Assembly (NCBI GenBank): GCA_938022345.1
Contig: CALIEP010000350.1
Span: 1-50,545 of the forward strand
DNA from: an uncultured Actinomyces sp.
GTDB taxonomy: Bacteria > Actinomycetota > Actinomycetes > Actinomycetales > Actinomycetaceae
Direction: 5' to 3'
Length of the DNA: 50,545 nt
Shown here: piece after piece, positions 26,181 to 35,000 of the stretch
Numbering within the stretch: position 1 is the stretch's first letter
How the letters are laid out: each line of letters begins with the position of its first letter
The notes under the pieces: generated by a model
The model's input: only the letters and a program-made list of their open reading frames with translations
The model's database searches: none
What the model was told of the DNA's origin: nothing
Program-made: the position numbers and the translations under genes

Positions 26181-28390
26181 TTCTCCACCTCCTCCAACTC
26201 CACGCTGACCTTCCACATGCCTCCCACCTCACGTGGGGCTGACATTGATGACATTGAGCAGTAGATCCGCCTACCGAGAGGATCGCGATACAGGAACGGT
26301 GCGGGTGCTACCGCGAGCGCTTCCAAAGCCTGGACGAGGCGGTAGTCCCTGTCATGCAGGGAAGCACCAAGGGTGATGGTGCGAACCTGGTGGCTTCCGG
26401 TTACTTCCACGCCCCGGGCGCGTCCAGCGAAGTAATGCACCTTCCGCGTTAAAAGCGAGGGTTTGATGCTGGTGGTGGGGTCGTAGCGCAGGGGTACAGT
26501 GAGAGCAAAGCCGGGGCAGCCGCTAACCCACAGGGCCTGGGAGTCAGCTTCGAGCGCCACCGATGTGGTAGCGGTTGAGGGCGTGGCCGATGTCGCGCTC
26601 ACACGGTAGATTGTCTTTCCGTTCGAGAGTGCTTCGGGGTCTTGCAGCGTGGTGTTTACCGGCAGGCGGTCTGCGATCTTCTCCCAGGTCTTCCCATCGT
26701 CAATGCTGCGCTCGATGCTGTTCGAGACAGCGGGGACCGTGTTTGCTACCCCGGTGGGGTTGGTGATCCCGATGGAGGCGGCTCCGACTGTGTCGTCCCA
26801 GCGCACGAGAACCTGGGGTGCTGCGGGCGGCAGGTAGGAGACGGTGAAACGGGAGGTTGCCTCGGCAGATGAAAGTCCATCCCCAGAAGTCGCAGACAGG
26901 CGCACGAGGTAGGCGCGCCGGTCTTCCAAGCGCACGCCAGGCTCCCACGATGAGGCCGCGCCTTCTAGGAGGGTGGAGGCGATTGCCTGGCCGGTGGCCT
27001 CTTCGATGACCTGGATTGCGGCGCTGCGCTGGCTGCTGCCTTCGGCCTGCGAGTACGACCAGCGGATACGCGTGGAACTCGAGTGGACAACGCTCCCGCC
27101 GGCAGGCTCAGCCAAAGAGACAATTGGTGCGTGAGCGACCTTGAAGCCCGTGACAGGAGACCAGGGGGAGGCCCCGGCTTCCTGCCCGGTCTTGTATGCG
27201 CCCCAGGTGCGTACCTGCCACTCGTACTCCCCGACCTCGTTGAAGACGGGGGAGTATGTGTGGCGGTCCCCGCTGACGGTCGCCTCACCCCAGTTCGCGG
27301 ACCCGCGTTTACGCCAGCGAACATCCGCACGCGTCTGCAGCGTCGTATCAATGCTCGTGTGCGACCACGACAGTTCCACGCTCCCAGGGGTGCGCGGACT
27401 GCCAGCAGGCGACAAACTCCCGGGAGTGCCGGGGTTTGTCAACAGCTGGACAGTGTTCGACCGCTCCGACAGGGGTGAAAGGAGGCCGCCGGGGCCTTTC
27501 TGCCTCACTTGGTAGACATGTGAGACTGCAGCGTTTGGCGAGGCATGAGTCCACGCGCGAGCATCACCCGCAACGTCGGCGACCTTCGCACCGTTGTCGT
27601 AGACTTCAGCTCCCCACCCGCGATCCGGGTAGCGTGCTCCACGCTCCCAAGACACGTTGATCGCGCCGCTGGCCTGCTTGACTGCACGCACGTTCACGGG
27701 CGCGCCCGGCGTCATCGCAATATCCCCGGGAGCCATGGACTGCGGGGACGGAGAAGAGTTCTCGATCTTCGCTGACTCCGACCCGTCCCTACGCCAGGCG
27801 TGGATACGCCACCGGTAGAAATCATCCGAGGGGACGTTCGTGTCGGTCCACGAGCGGGCCGAGGCCGGCAACTGCGCGGCCAGCCTGTATTCGCCGCTGG
27901 TGTATGACCAGCGCCAAATGTCCAGCATGTCCACCGGATGATCACCCGTGACGTTCAGGTTCCAGGTGCACTCCACGCGTCCTTCGGACAGGTAGCGTGC
28001 CTGGAAATTCGACGGCGTAGCCGGCGCGCCATATGCCCTGGCCGGGACCGTCCACCGCTGGGTGATACTCGGGTTGCCGCCGTTCCAGATCGGGCCAATG
28101 GACGCGGAGAACTCTAAATCCTGACTGCGCCCATACTCCGTGTTAACCGTGATGGTCTCACGGCTCACCTCAGCCTCGGCATAACCTCCACGCGGGGAGG
28201 AGAAATGGAAGCCCACATCCCCACTAACACGCCCCCACCGATGCAGAGTCGAGCTGAAATTATGACCGTAACCGTCAGACTTCACACGGTAGACAACCTC
28301 CAGCTGGACACTCCCAGAGTTAGGATCCCCATGCTGGTAAATGTCTAGGCCCACCATCAGGTAGCCGGACGAGCCACTCCACCAAGCCAT
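26177..28390 (-). CDS. Minor tail protein with fibronectin type III-like repeats
   Basis: This 737-residue tail protein begins MAWWSGSSGYLMVGLDIYQ. It holds several beta-sandwich repeats of fibronectin III type, each with conserved Trp and Tyr positions: VECTWNLNVTG, then INVSWERGARYP, then VELSWSHTSID, then TRIRWSYSQAEG. The C-terminal 150 residues (GFALTVPLRYDPTTS, then PFLYRDPLGRRIYC) look like a tail-tip domain. Such proteins help the phage grip the cell surface. It is the first of three overlapping tail-tip genes behind the tape measure. Confidence 0.85.
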   Translation of the reverse strand: MAWWSGSSGYLMVGLDIYQHGDPNSGSVQLEVVYRVKSDGYGHNFSSTLHRWGRVSGDVGFHFSSPRGGYAEAEVSRETITVNTEYGRSQDLEFSASIGPIWNGGNPSITQRWTVPARAYGAPATPSNFQARYLSEGRVECTWNLNVTGDHPVDMLDIWRWSYTSGEYRLAAQLPASARSWTDTNVPSDDFYRWRIHAWRRDGSESAKIENSSPSPQSMAPGDIAMTPGAPVNVRAVKQASGAINVSWERGARYPDRGWGAEVYDNGAKVADVAGDARAWTHASPNAAVSHVYQVRQKGPGGLLSPLSERSNTVQLLTNPGTPGSLSPAGSPRTPGSVELSWSHTSIDTTLQTRADVRWRKRGSANWGEATVSGDRHTYSPVFNEVGEYEWQVRTWGAYKTGQEAGASPWSPVTGFKVAHAPIVSLAEPAGGSVVHSSSTRIRWSYSQAEGSSQRSAAIQVIEEATGQAIASTLLEGAASSWEPGVRLEDRRAYLVRLSATSGDGLSSAEATSRFTVSYLPPAAPQVLVRWDDTVGAASIGITNPTGVANTVPAVSNSIERSIDDGKTWEKIADRLPVNTTLQDPEALSNGKTIYRVSATSATPSTATTSVALEADSQALWVSGCPGFALTVPLRYDPTTSIKPSLLTRKVHYFAGRARGVEVTGSHQVRTITLGASLHDRDYRLVQALEALAVAPAPFLYRDPLGRRIYCSMSSMSAPREVGGMWKVSVELEEVEK

Positions 28391-28411
28391 AACCCACTCC
28401 TATTTTCCTTG

Positions 28412-31066
28412 TTAGATTCCTGCGAGCTCACGAAGATGCGAGCGCGACACCGGAGCAAGCGCCCCGCCTACCTCGCCAGCAGCCTCCACACGCATACGCC
28501 CCACCAATTGGTCATTAACATCACGGACGACGAGTTCGCGGGCAGTGTTCCCATAAAAGCCCGGGCCGCCGAGGGAACCAGCTCGGTACGCGTATGAGCC
28601 GGTCTTAAAGCCAGTGAGCGTGCTGTTCCCGGCGTCCATGGTTCCTGCCAGAGCATCGACGAACAAGCCGCTCTTCTCATTCACACCCTGCGCCAGGCCT
28701 TCGACGATGGAGCGGCCTGAATACAGGGTCCATCCCTTGCCGGAGAAGGGGCCGCGCTTCGCGGGCGAGAAGGGCAGGTATTCGCGTGCTTTGGACATGA
28801 CTGTGTCGAAAGCATCTGTGATCCAGGAGATCGCGGACATGATGCCGTCCTTCAGGCCCTGAAGGATCGCTTTACCAGAGTTGTACAGCCAGGATCCTGC
28901 GCCAGAGAAAAAACCGGTGATTTTGTCGCGGATCGATGTCACCGTGTTGTAGACCGCGTCGATGCCGGCTTGGACGCTTCCACGCATGGAGTCCCAGATT
29001 TGGGAGAAGAAACCGGAGACGGCGCTCCACACGCTGTTCCACACTCCACTGATGGTCGCCAAGGTCCCCGAAATCACCGCAGATACGGCAGCGAGCACGC
29101 TTGAAACGCAGGAGCTGATCGCATCCCAGATGGTGGTGAAGAAGCTGCTGATACCACCCCACACTGCCTGCCATATTCCGGTCAGCCAGCTTGAAAACGC
29201 TGTCCACGCGGCGCTGATCGTGTCCCACAGGGCTTGCCATCCGGCTGTCAGGGTGTCCCACACGGCGGTGACGTAGGGGCCGATCCATCCCCACAGCCCC
29301 TCCCAGAGGGCTGTGAAGACCCCGGTGAAGAACGTGAGGACAGTATTCCATACCTCGAATTGGGCTTGGAAGAACCAGGTGAGGCCGTCCCATATGGCTG
29401 TGAAGACAGCTTTCACGCCGTCCCAGAAGCCGTTCCAGGCGGCGGCAAAAGCGTCGGAGAATGCCGTCCATGCTTCGGTGATTGCCTGCCAGGTGTCGCT
29501 GAGGAACTGGGTGAAGGACTCCCAGATCTGTCGGCCTGTTTCCGTCTGAGTGAAAAAGTAGGTTAGACCGGCGACAAGAGCTGCGATAGCCATAACAACC
29601 AGCATGATGGGGTTAGCGGCCATGACTGCGTTGAACGCCGCCTGGATCGCGGTGCCAACTTTGACGATAGCCTGCCAGGCCTGCACGGCAAACCCCCACG
29701 CCTTAATTGCTCCCGTCCACAGCTGATATGCGCCGTAAGCTCCGGCTACCCCTACCACGATGGCGCTAATCCAGTCCCAGTTTTGACGCAGCCACCCCAC
29801 CGTCTCTCCCAAAGCCGAAGCCAAGTACTTAGTGACGGTGAACAGCTGCTGGAATGCTGTTGCCAAGCCTTGCCCTGCGACAGCGGCTAGGGTCTTGAAC
29901 GGTTCCAGCGGGGACTCTCCGGTGTCCGCGATGTAGTCGAAGAAGCTCTCAACGTAGGGTCGCACGGTTGCCACGAGGTCCCAGAAAGCATCGCGCGCAC
30001 CCTGGATCGCGGACACCAATCCCGGGTGCAGGGAAAGTTCACGCAGCTTCGAAGTGTCACCGCCGGAGATGATCGTCCACAGGTCCACGATGGCGTCGCG
30101 GACGGTGAACAGGAAATCGACGATGACACTGGACTCTGAGATGTTGAATGCCTGAGCGAAAGCCTCGTTGAAGTCGTGATCGACGAAAATTCCCCGCAGG
30201 CCTTCAACTGCGTTTTTGACCCACCCGAAAAACCCATGCAGGCTATCGGTCACCCAGTTGATTGCCCCGGTTACATACGGTTTGATCGCGTTCGCAATAT
30301 CCATTGCGCCGCCAAGAATTTCAGCCTGGAAGTTCCCCCACGCGCCCTCAAGAGTTTTCGTGGACTTCGCGGCCTCAACAGCCACATCTTCAAAACCGAG
30401 CTCTAAGAGGGCTTGGTTGAATTCTTCGGCGGTGATTTGCCCCTTGGCCATCGCGTCTTTGAAGTCCCCGACGAATGCACCGTTTTTACGCATCGCTTCC
30501 TGGAGGCGACCAGACGCACCAGGGATTGCGTTCGTGATCTGCATCCAGTCCTGAGCCTGAAGGCGACCGGCGGCATTAACCTGCACGAGAGCGTTACCGA
30601 AAGCAGAGAATTCATTAGCTCCCGCGCCAGCTGCCGCCGTGAGGTTACCCGCAGCCTCAGCCATCTTGTCGAAGTTCTGCACGCCGTTAGCAGCAAGTTT
30701 GGAGGTGATCGACTGAATATCCGTCAGGTCATAGATGGTTTCGTCGGCGTACTTTCGCGCGCCTTTAACCAGGCTATCGATCTGTTCTTGCCCGGTGATC
30801 CCCGCGAACTTTAAGGTGGAGCGGAACTTATCCGTCGCGTCCGAGGCTGCGAAAGCTTCTTTGGCGAGGTCACCAAACCCAACGACTGCGGCAATGGTGC
30901 CGCCAATGGCCGCAGCCTGCATCAGCCCGCCTTTGAATCGCGAACCGACTTCGCTACCAGCATCGCGTCCAACACCGGCAAGCTCATCACCAATGGACTT
31001 TTTCACGCCCTTAAATGAGGGCACAACCTGGATCCAGGCTTTCCCCAGCTCAGTTCCACCAGCCAC
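28412..31066 (-). CDS. Tape measure protein
   Basis: This 884-residue protein sets tail length and may help DNA cross the membrane. The N-terminus (GKAWIQVVPSFKGVKKSIGDEL) and the following TMP region (about 100-250, with the NALVQVNAAGRLQAQDWMQI segment) are typical. Hydrophobic segments (about 440-520, including MLVVMAIAALVAGLTYFF) come next, then a run of Trp-rich repeats (WEGLWGWIGPYVTAVWDTL and similar, about 560-720). A length of 884 residues suggests a tail of about 130 nm by the usual 0.15 nm per residue, which is an estimate. It follows the chaperone frames, as expected. Confidence 0.93.
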   Translation of the reverse strand: MAGGTELGKAWIQVVPSFKGVKKSIGDELAGVGRDAGSEVGSRFKGGLMQAAAIGGTIAAVVGFGDLAKEAFAASDATDKFRSTLKFAGITGQEQIDSLVKGARKYADETIYDLTDIQSITSKLAANGVQNFDKMAEAAGNLTAAAGAGANEFSAFGNALVQVNAAGRLQAQDWMQITNAIPGASGRLQEAMRKNGAFVGDFKDAMAKGQITAEEFNQALLELGFEDVAVEAAKSTKTLEGAWGNFQAEILGGAMDIANAIKPYVTGAINWVTDSLHGFFGWVKNAVEGLRGIFVDHDFNEAFAQAFNISESSVIVDFLFTVRDAIVDLWTIISGGDTSKLRELSLHPGLVSAIQGARDAFWDLVATVRPYVESFFDYIADTGESPLEPFKTLAAVAGQGLATAFQQLFTVTKYLASALGETVGWLRQNWDWISAIVVGVAGAYGAYQLWTGAIKAWGFAVQAWQAIVKVGTAIQAAFNAVMAANPIMLVVMAIAALVAGLTYFFTQTETGRQIWESFTQFLSDTWQAITEAWTAFSDAFAAAWNGFWDGVKAVFTAIWDGLTWFFQAQFEVWNTVLTFFTGVFTALWEGLWGWIGPYVTAVWDTLTAGWQALWDTISAAWTAFSSWLTGIWQAVWGGISSFFTTIWDAISSCVSSVLAAVSAVISGTLATISGVWNSVWSAVSGFFSQIWDSMRGSVQAGIDAVYNTVTSIRDKITGFFSGAGSWLYNSGKAILQGLKDGIMSAISWITDAFDTVMSKAREYLPFSPAKRGPFSGKGWTLYSGRSIVEGLAQGVNEKSGLFVDALAGTMDAGNSTLTGFKTGSYAYRAGSLGGPGFYGNTARELVVRDVNDQLVGRMRVEAAGEVGGALAPVSRSHLRELAGI

Positions 31067-31101
31067 AGCAGGGCCTCCGTTCTATCAAGTTCTCAACATG
31101 G

Positions 31102-31850
31102 TTATTCGCGTTCGCGTGCAAGGAAAGCGTCAAGCTCATCAACGTCCATGGCCTCACCTACGCGCTCTCCCTGAGGGACAGCCACGCCTGGGCGAGGCAA
31201 AGGATGCGGCCTGTTCGCGCCTTTTTCCGCATCCTTTGTCTTCGCCCACAAAAGAAGCCTGAGCGTATCCACAGCCTCAGCCGAAAGGAACTCCGCAAGA
31301 CCCCACCGCCAGTCAGGATTCGCCGCGCGATGTAAAGCCGATTCGGGCTGCGCGAGGATCACCAACGCCCAGTCGGCTACCTTCCTAGCAGGGTGGGCCC
31401 GCATGTCCGTCACGTGCAGGTAGCGGCGCAAATCGAATTCCAGCTCACACGGATACTCTCTGAGTAGCCGGACGAAAGTCAGGATTTTGGGGCCAAAGCT
31501 TCCATCAGTTCCTGCATGAAAGGCGCGACCTTGGATGCAGGCACGCGACCAGAAGCGGGATCACGCAAATGCTCCAGCACCGGCTTGTACTGATCTCCCA
31601 GGACCTTCCGGAGCATCGCCGGAGTCTTCAGCGCGTTCCCCTCCTGAATTTCGTTAAAGGTATCGAGCAATTCGAAGTCATCAAACACATTGGGATCGAG
31701 GGTGAGTGGGATCCCCTGGATTTCGACGCTACGCACCTCAGAAACAGGGGCGGCATTTACCTGGGCGTTGGTGGCTTCAAATGCTGCGAGCTGAGCGTCA
31801 AGTGCTGCGAACTGTGCTTCCAGCTCTGCGCGGGACATAGATTCAGACAT
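31102..31850 (-). CDS. Tail assembly chaperone, long frameshift product
   Basis: The downstream frame (about 31102-31485) continues the chaperone gene after a -1 shift at CCCAAAA. It reads ILTFVRLLREYPCELEFD directly after the slip and goes on RRYLHVTDMRAHPARKVADW to the stop at 31102-31104. No good start with a ribosome site exists in this frame; an internal TTG is the first. That fits expression only by frameshifting, as in lambda gpGT. The product would be about 250 residues and would keep the tape measure soluble during tail assembly. The tape measure begins 36 bases downstream. Confidence 0.8.
31479..31850 (-). CDS. Tail assembly chaperone, short form
   Basis: This 123-residue acidic protein starts at ATG 31848-31850 (GAGGAG upstream) with MSESMSRAELEAQFAALDAQ. 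It has a coiled-coil start and a domain with NVFDDFELLDTFNEIQ and ends ALAPKS. It is the gpG-like chaperone placed between the major tail protein and the tape measure. Most ribosomes would end here; a minority would shift at 31485-31491 to make the long form. Confidence 0.85.
   Translation of the reverse strand: MSESMSRAELEAQFAALDAQLAAFEATNAQVNAAPVSEVRSVEIQGIPLTLDPNVFDDFELLDTFNEIQEGNALKTPAMLRKVLGDQYKPVLEHLRDPASGRVPASKVAPFMQELMEALAPKS
31485..31491 (-). promoter_or_regulatory. -1 ribosomal frameshift site CCCAAAA
   Basis: On the - strand the zero frame reads GCC CCA AAA TCC TGA, so C CCA AAA is a canonical X XXY YYZ heptamer, one codon before the stop. Shifting back one base leads into the open downstream frame (AAA ATC CTG ACT). 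Confidence 0.85.
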
Positions 31851-31942
31851 GGAAAGTCTCCTCAAAAGGGGGGAAGGGAATTAAAGGGGAGGATTGGTAG
31901 GGGCGAGGCTGTCCGTGGTGTCAGCCCCGCCCCCTGTGTGGG

Positions 31943-32500
31943 TTACTTCGCAGACGAAATGTATTCGTACACGTTGTTCCCAGCCGCATCCGGATAGGTC
32001 GTCATCGTCACCTCATAGCCGGTGACCTCACCATCCTTGTAGGACACGGCAGACAGTTCGGTGATCTGCCCCTCGGGGATGACTAGGCGCTTGATCTTTC
32101 CGCCACTGAGGACAATCTCGAGCACGAACACGGCGCGAGGAAGATCCTTGCCATTGTGCAGAATCGAGATGACACCGGCCTTTTCCGTGACGTTTTCAGC
32201 TCCGTACACGGCCTTGAGCACGTCCACGTCCAGGCTCTGAAGGAACTTCCACTTGAAAGTCTCCTTGTAGCCTGTGTTCAGGATCATTACGGTGTCGCCA
32301 CCGAATGCCTTCTGTTCACTGGTTTCACGTTCAGGCGCGTTTTCCACGCCGTCTTCGCCGATGTAGCCGGTCTTTGCGAACGCTGCGTCGAGCGGAGTTT
32401 TCGCATCTGTCGGCAGAGCAGTTCCAATCGGGGCAATACGGACAACGCCGGTTGCTGTGGGCTTCGCAGCGGAAACCAAAGAAGTGTTCTTGTCAGCCAT
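31943..32500 (-). CDS. Major tail protein
   Basis: This 185-residue protein begins MADKNTSLVSAAKPTATG and has the alternating beta pattern of tail-tube proteins, with ETFKWKFLQSLDVDVLKAVYG in the middle and LVIPEGQITELSAVSYKDGE near the end. The family's features (KPTATG...APIGT...LPTDA, then GYIGEDGV) are clear. It polymerises into the tail tube. I chose the ATG at 32498-32500 for its match to family length and the AAGGAGCC upstream. A terminator-like hairpin lies before it, which may separate its promoter from the connector genes. Confidence 0.88.
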   Translation of the reverse strand: MADKNTSLVSAAKPTATGVVRIAPIGTALPTDAKTPLDAAFAKTGYIGEDGVENAPERETSEQKAFGGDTVMILNTGYKETFKWKFLQSLDVDVLKAVYGAENVTEKAGVISILHNGKDLPRAVFVLEIVLSGGKIKRLVIPEGQITELSAVSYKDGEVTGYEVTMTTYPDAAGNNVYEYISSAK

Positions 32501-32536
32501 TTTTGTGGCTCCTTCCAAAAAGGGGTGGGTATGGAA

Positions 32537-32567
32537 AAGCCCCACACCCGCAATCACGGGGTGGGGA
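32537..32567 (-). terminator. Hairpin before the major tail gene
   Basis: GCCCCACACCC and GGGGTGGGG pair on either side of a short loop. On the - strand the repeat is followed by TTTTCC. Confidence 0.65.
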
Positions 32568-32587
32568 CAAAGAAGAAGCTCTAATTT

Positions 32588-32935
32588 TTAGAGCATGATG
32601 ACCGCGCTCACCGTCAACTGATAGCGAGCCTGGCGAGAATCAGGATCCGGGAAATTGTAGAGAGCATCCACACTGATGGACGCTACCTGCGGGTAAGAGA
32701 CAAGAGACTGCAACGCTTGCGTTGCACGCGAGGCCAAAGCCGCAGCCTCAGCCCGACTCTCACCCCAACACTGCACCGCAAACGATGGGTAGTCCACCAG
32801 CCCAGTCACCTGTCCGCCGGTACGCTCAACCGTCACAAACCGTTCTGGGCGCGTTCCCGGGATACTCCCGTAAACTCCGACCCCCACCAACTCCGCACAG
32901 TCCGCGAGCGCGCGTATGAGAAAAGCTTCAGACAC
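32588..32935 (-). CDS. Tail terminator/completion-type protein
   Basis: This 115-residue protein (MSEAFLIRALADCAELVGV) contains FVTVERTGGQVTGLVDYPSFAVQCWGES and ends YQLTVSAVIML, a pattern shared with short siphovirus proteins that cap the tail tube and join it to the head. It lies directly before the major tail gene, where this protein is normally found. It overlaps the preceding gene by eight bases. I infer the role from position and fold-like pattern. Confidence 0.7.
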   Translation of the reverse strand: MSEAFLIRALADCAELVGVGVYGSIPGTRPERFVTVERTGGQVTGLVDYPSFAVQCWGESRAEAAALASRATQALQSLVSYPQVASISVDALYNFPDPDSRQARYQLTVSAVIML

Positions 32936-33164
32936 TGCCCGCTCCCATACTCTTCAGCAGGGTGTTTTCCTTCGCATTGCGACGCCTGGCTTGATACGAG
33001 TCAGCTCGGACAACCCCGACGGGACGCCCTTTCTTTCCGATTCGCACGTCCCCTACGAAGCCGGTTCCGGCGGCGGAGGCGATCTTCTCTACGGACTGTT
33101 CGACCAGTGGTTTGGTGAGGGCTGCCATGGCGGCGAAATCTAGTTCGATTTTTATGTCGGACAT
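32928..33164 (-). CDS. HK97 gp10-like neck protein
   Basis: This 78-residue protein, MSDIKIELDFAAMAALTKPL and onward, has the AGTGFVGDVRIGKKGRPVGVV motif that resembles small gp10-type neck proteins. It is shorter than the usual 110-150 residues but looks complete. It overlaps the next gene by eight bases and is the third of four connectors in a row. Confidence 0.6.
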   Translation of the reverse strand: MSDIKIELDFAAMAALTKPLVEQSVEKIASAAGTGFVGDVRIGKKGRPVGVVRADSYQARRRNAKENTLLKSMGAGSV

Positions 33165-33174
33165 GATGAGGTGT

Positions 33175-33513
33175 TCACCCCTCGATCTTTCGCGCGTGGA
33201 CCACGCGGTTCCACCTGGTTGGGGTGTTCTCTTCGGGGTAGGGCTGTGGGTCGCCGATTACCTCGTAGATGCCGCCTTGATAGTGGATTTGTCGACCTCG
33301 AAGCGAGGCTGTGTAGGTCTTTGGGATGTAGAAATCCATGATGATCTCATCCCCGTTCGGACGGATCGTGCCTTCCACGTCCTGCGTTGAAGCAGGGGCC
33401 GCGAGCACGTCACCTAGGACAGCTTCTAACCCCCATTTTGTGGTGGGAATGTTGAAGGTGTCCGTGCCTGTTTCGATGGGGCTGTGGATTTCGATTCGGT
33501 TTCCTTTAAGCAT
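33175..33513 (-). CDS. Head-tail connector (stopper-type) protein
   Basis: This 112-residue beta-rich protein, MLKGNRIEIHSPIETGTDTF, contains YTASLRGRQIHYQGGIYEVIG and ends in a basic VVHARKIEG. The GGIYEVIGDPQP segment is a hallmark of small siphovirus stopper proteins that close the head after packaging. I chose the ATG at 33511-33513, which overlaps the upstream connector by eight bases. An earlier start would place 17 unlikely residues inside that gene. Confidence 0.68.
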   Translation of the reverse strand: MLKGNRIEIHSPIETGTDTFNIPTTKWGLEAVLGDVLAAPASTQDVEGTIRPNGDEIIMDFYIPKTYTASLRGRQIHYQGGIYEVIGDPQPYPEENTPTRWNRVVHARKIEG

Positions 33514-33901
33514 CGGCTTCTCCTTTGAGGAGGTTGATCTCAAAGGCCGCGCCTCGTCGGCCATTCACGCTGCGCTTTTCCGCCTTGGTCAAGTAGAGGT
33601 CTCCGCTGGGGTTTGAGAAGGACACTTGCTGGGTGAAGGGTCCTGCGGTCATGCTGGTGCTGGAGGCTCCTGCGAGGGCGTCGTCCCCCAGAGGGGAGTT
33701 CATGGCGCGTTTGACGATTGAGCACACCACGCGCCGCAGAGTTTCGGCACTGGCTTGTTCCCACTGTGCGCACTCGTCTTTAATGAGGCTTTGAGCGTCC
33801 TCAATGAGGACGGTGGCGCGTTCTTGCTCGACGGCTGTTAACCCTCGCCAGCGCTGTTCTAGATCCCGGTATGTCGCCCAGGGTGTAGGTATCGGACTCA
33901 C
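33506..33901 (-). CDS. Head-tail adaptor protein
   Basis: This 131-residue mainly helical protein starts at GTG 33899-33901 (GGAGG nearby). It contains YRDLEQRWRGLTAVEQERATVLIEDAQSLI and TLRRVVCSIVKRAMNSP, the pattern of gp6/gp15-like adaptors that sit under the portal. Its C-terminal beta part has FTQQVSFSNPSGDLYLTKAEK, also typical. It is the first gene after the capsid. Confidence 0.8.
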   Translation of the reverse strand: MSPIPTPWATYRDLEQRWRGLTAVEQERATVLIEDAQSLIKDECAQWEQASAETLRRVVCSIVKRAMNSPLGDDALAGASSTSMTAGPFTQQVSFSNPSGDLYLTKAEKRSVNGRRGAAFEINLLKGEADA

Positions 33902-33934
33902 CTATTTTCCTCCCTCCTTGCTTGTGCCTGGACG

Positions 33935-33990
33935 GGGGCTTACCCTGCTTTCCTCAACCATGAGGTTAGAAGGTCTACTGGGTAAGCCCC
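33935..33990. terminator. Long hairpin between capsid and connector genes
   Basis: GGGGCTTACCC (33935-33945) pairs perfectly with GGGTAAGCCCC (33980-33990) around a 34-base loop. It may trim transcripts after the capsid gene so that capsid is made in excess. Confidence 0.55.
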
Positions 33991-34014
33991 CTATGACTCC
34001 GCTACGGGGAGTGG

Positions 34015-34941
34015 TCAGGCGGTCTTTTCCTTGACCACGGCGAAGCGGTCCACGAATGCGTACCATCCGTAGACGATTTCCAGGCGCAGAGCCACCTGGT
34101 TCTTACGCTTCAGATCACCCTGGCCATCCGGGTCGCCGAATTGGATGAGTTCAACGGGAAGCTCGCGCTGAACGCCCCAGCGAATTCCGTTTTGGAAGTC
34201 ACCGACAATCGCACGGATCTTCGTGTCGGCAGCCTCGGGCATACCGGAAACGGTGTTGCCCATGGCCACGGGAATACCCATGAAGTTTTCGATGTCGGTG
34301 CCAAAACCAAGGTTCGGGTAGCGAAGCTGGGAAGTCTCTCCGGCCCCGTCCTTGGCCTTCAGGTCAGACAGCGCCCACCCGAACTTCGGGTCGAAAGCAG
34401 CGCCGGTGACCTGCACGCCCATCGGAGACTCGATGACCTTACCGACGGCAGCGCGGAACGCAACATCAGGATCAGCGGTCTTTCCCGTCATTTCCACGGC
34501 GAGCGTGGTCGCGGAAATGTAGTTGTTCCACGAGGTGATCGCGGTACCGGTCAACGGGTTAATGCGGTGATAGATGCCCAAGTCAAGGGCGCGAGAAAGC
34601 GCATTCTGACCAGCCTCAGCAAGGGTGTTGAGGATTTCCAGCTGGTAATCCTCATCAGCCCACACAACCTCCTGGTTGAACCGCATCGTCACCTGAGCCT
34701 TGTGAGGGATCGCGGTGACCGAGCGGAAGCCTCCGGTGGTGGAAGCCTTATCGGTTCCTTCTTCGACGAACTGCGCCTTGGGCAAGTCGTCGAAGACGAG
34801 GATGTCGGTCTTGCCGAAACGCATTGGCTCAGAACCGGAGAGCTTGGCGACGGTGGAAAGAGACTGGGTCTTCTTCACCATTCCGTCAGCGATCTCGCGG
34901 GGCATGAGCACCTGCGCGTTGGTGGAATTGAAAATAGCCAC
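34015..34941 (-). CDS. Major capsid protein (HK97 fold)
   Basis: This 308-residue shell protein starts MAIFNSTNAQVLMPREIADG. It contains FGKTDILVFDDLPKAQFVEEG and VPHKAQ-type beta segments, then a long helix EILNTLAEAGQNALSRALDLG and YHRINPLTG, and ends RLEIVYGWYAFVDRFAVV. This is the HK97-fold pattern. No cleavable N-terminal delta domain is seen, which agrees with a separate scaffold gene upstream. It is flanked by hairpins on both sides. Confidence 0.92.
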   Translation of the reverse strand: MAIFNSTNAQVLMPREIADGMVKKTQSLSTVAKLSGSEPMRFGKTDILVFDDLPKAQFVEEGTDKASTTGGFRSVTAIPHKAQVTMRFNQEVVWADEDYQLEILNTLAEAGQNALSRALDLGIYHRINPLTGTAITSWNNYISATTLAVEMTGKTADPDVAFRAAVGKVIESPMGVQVTGAAFDPKFGWALSDLKAKDGAGETSQLRYPNLGFGTDIENFMGIPVAMGNTVSGMPEAADTKIRAIVGDFQNGIRWGVQRELPVELIQFGDPDGQGDLKRKNQVALRLEIVYGWYAFVDRFAVVKEKTA

Positions 34942-34973
34942 GATTGGCTCCTTTCATCAAGGGGGGGTATAAG

Positions 34974-35000
34974 AAAACCGCGACCGGTTAGTCGCGGTTA
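34974..35000 (-). terminator. Hairpin at the end of the scaffold gene
   Basis: AACCGCGAC (34976-34984) pairs with GTCGCGGTT (34991-34999) and includes the scaffold stop codon. On the - strand TTTTC follows, leading into the capsid leader. Confidence 0.75.

Noticed and set aside
31102..31431. Independent 109-residue gene starting at TTG 31429-31431
   Set aside because: It has no ribosome site, and its frame continues upstream to the CCCAAAA slip site. It is better read as the tail of the frameshift product.
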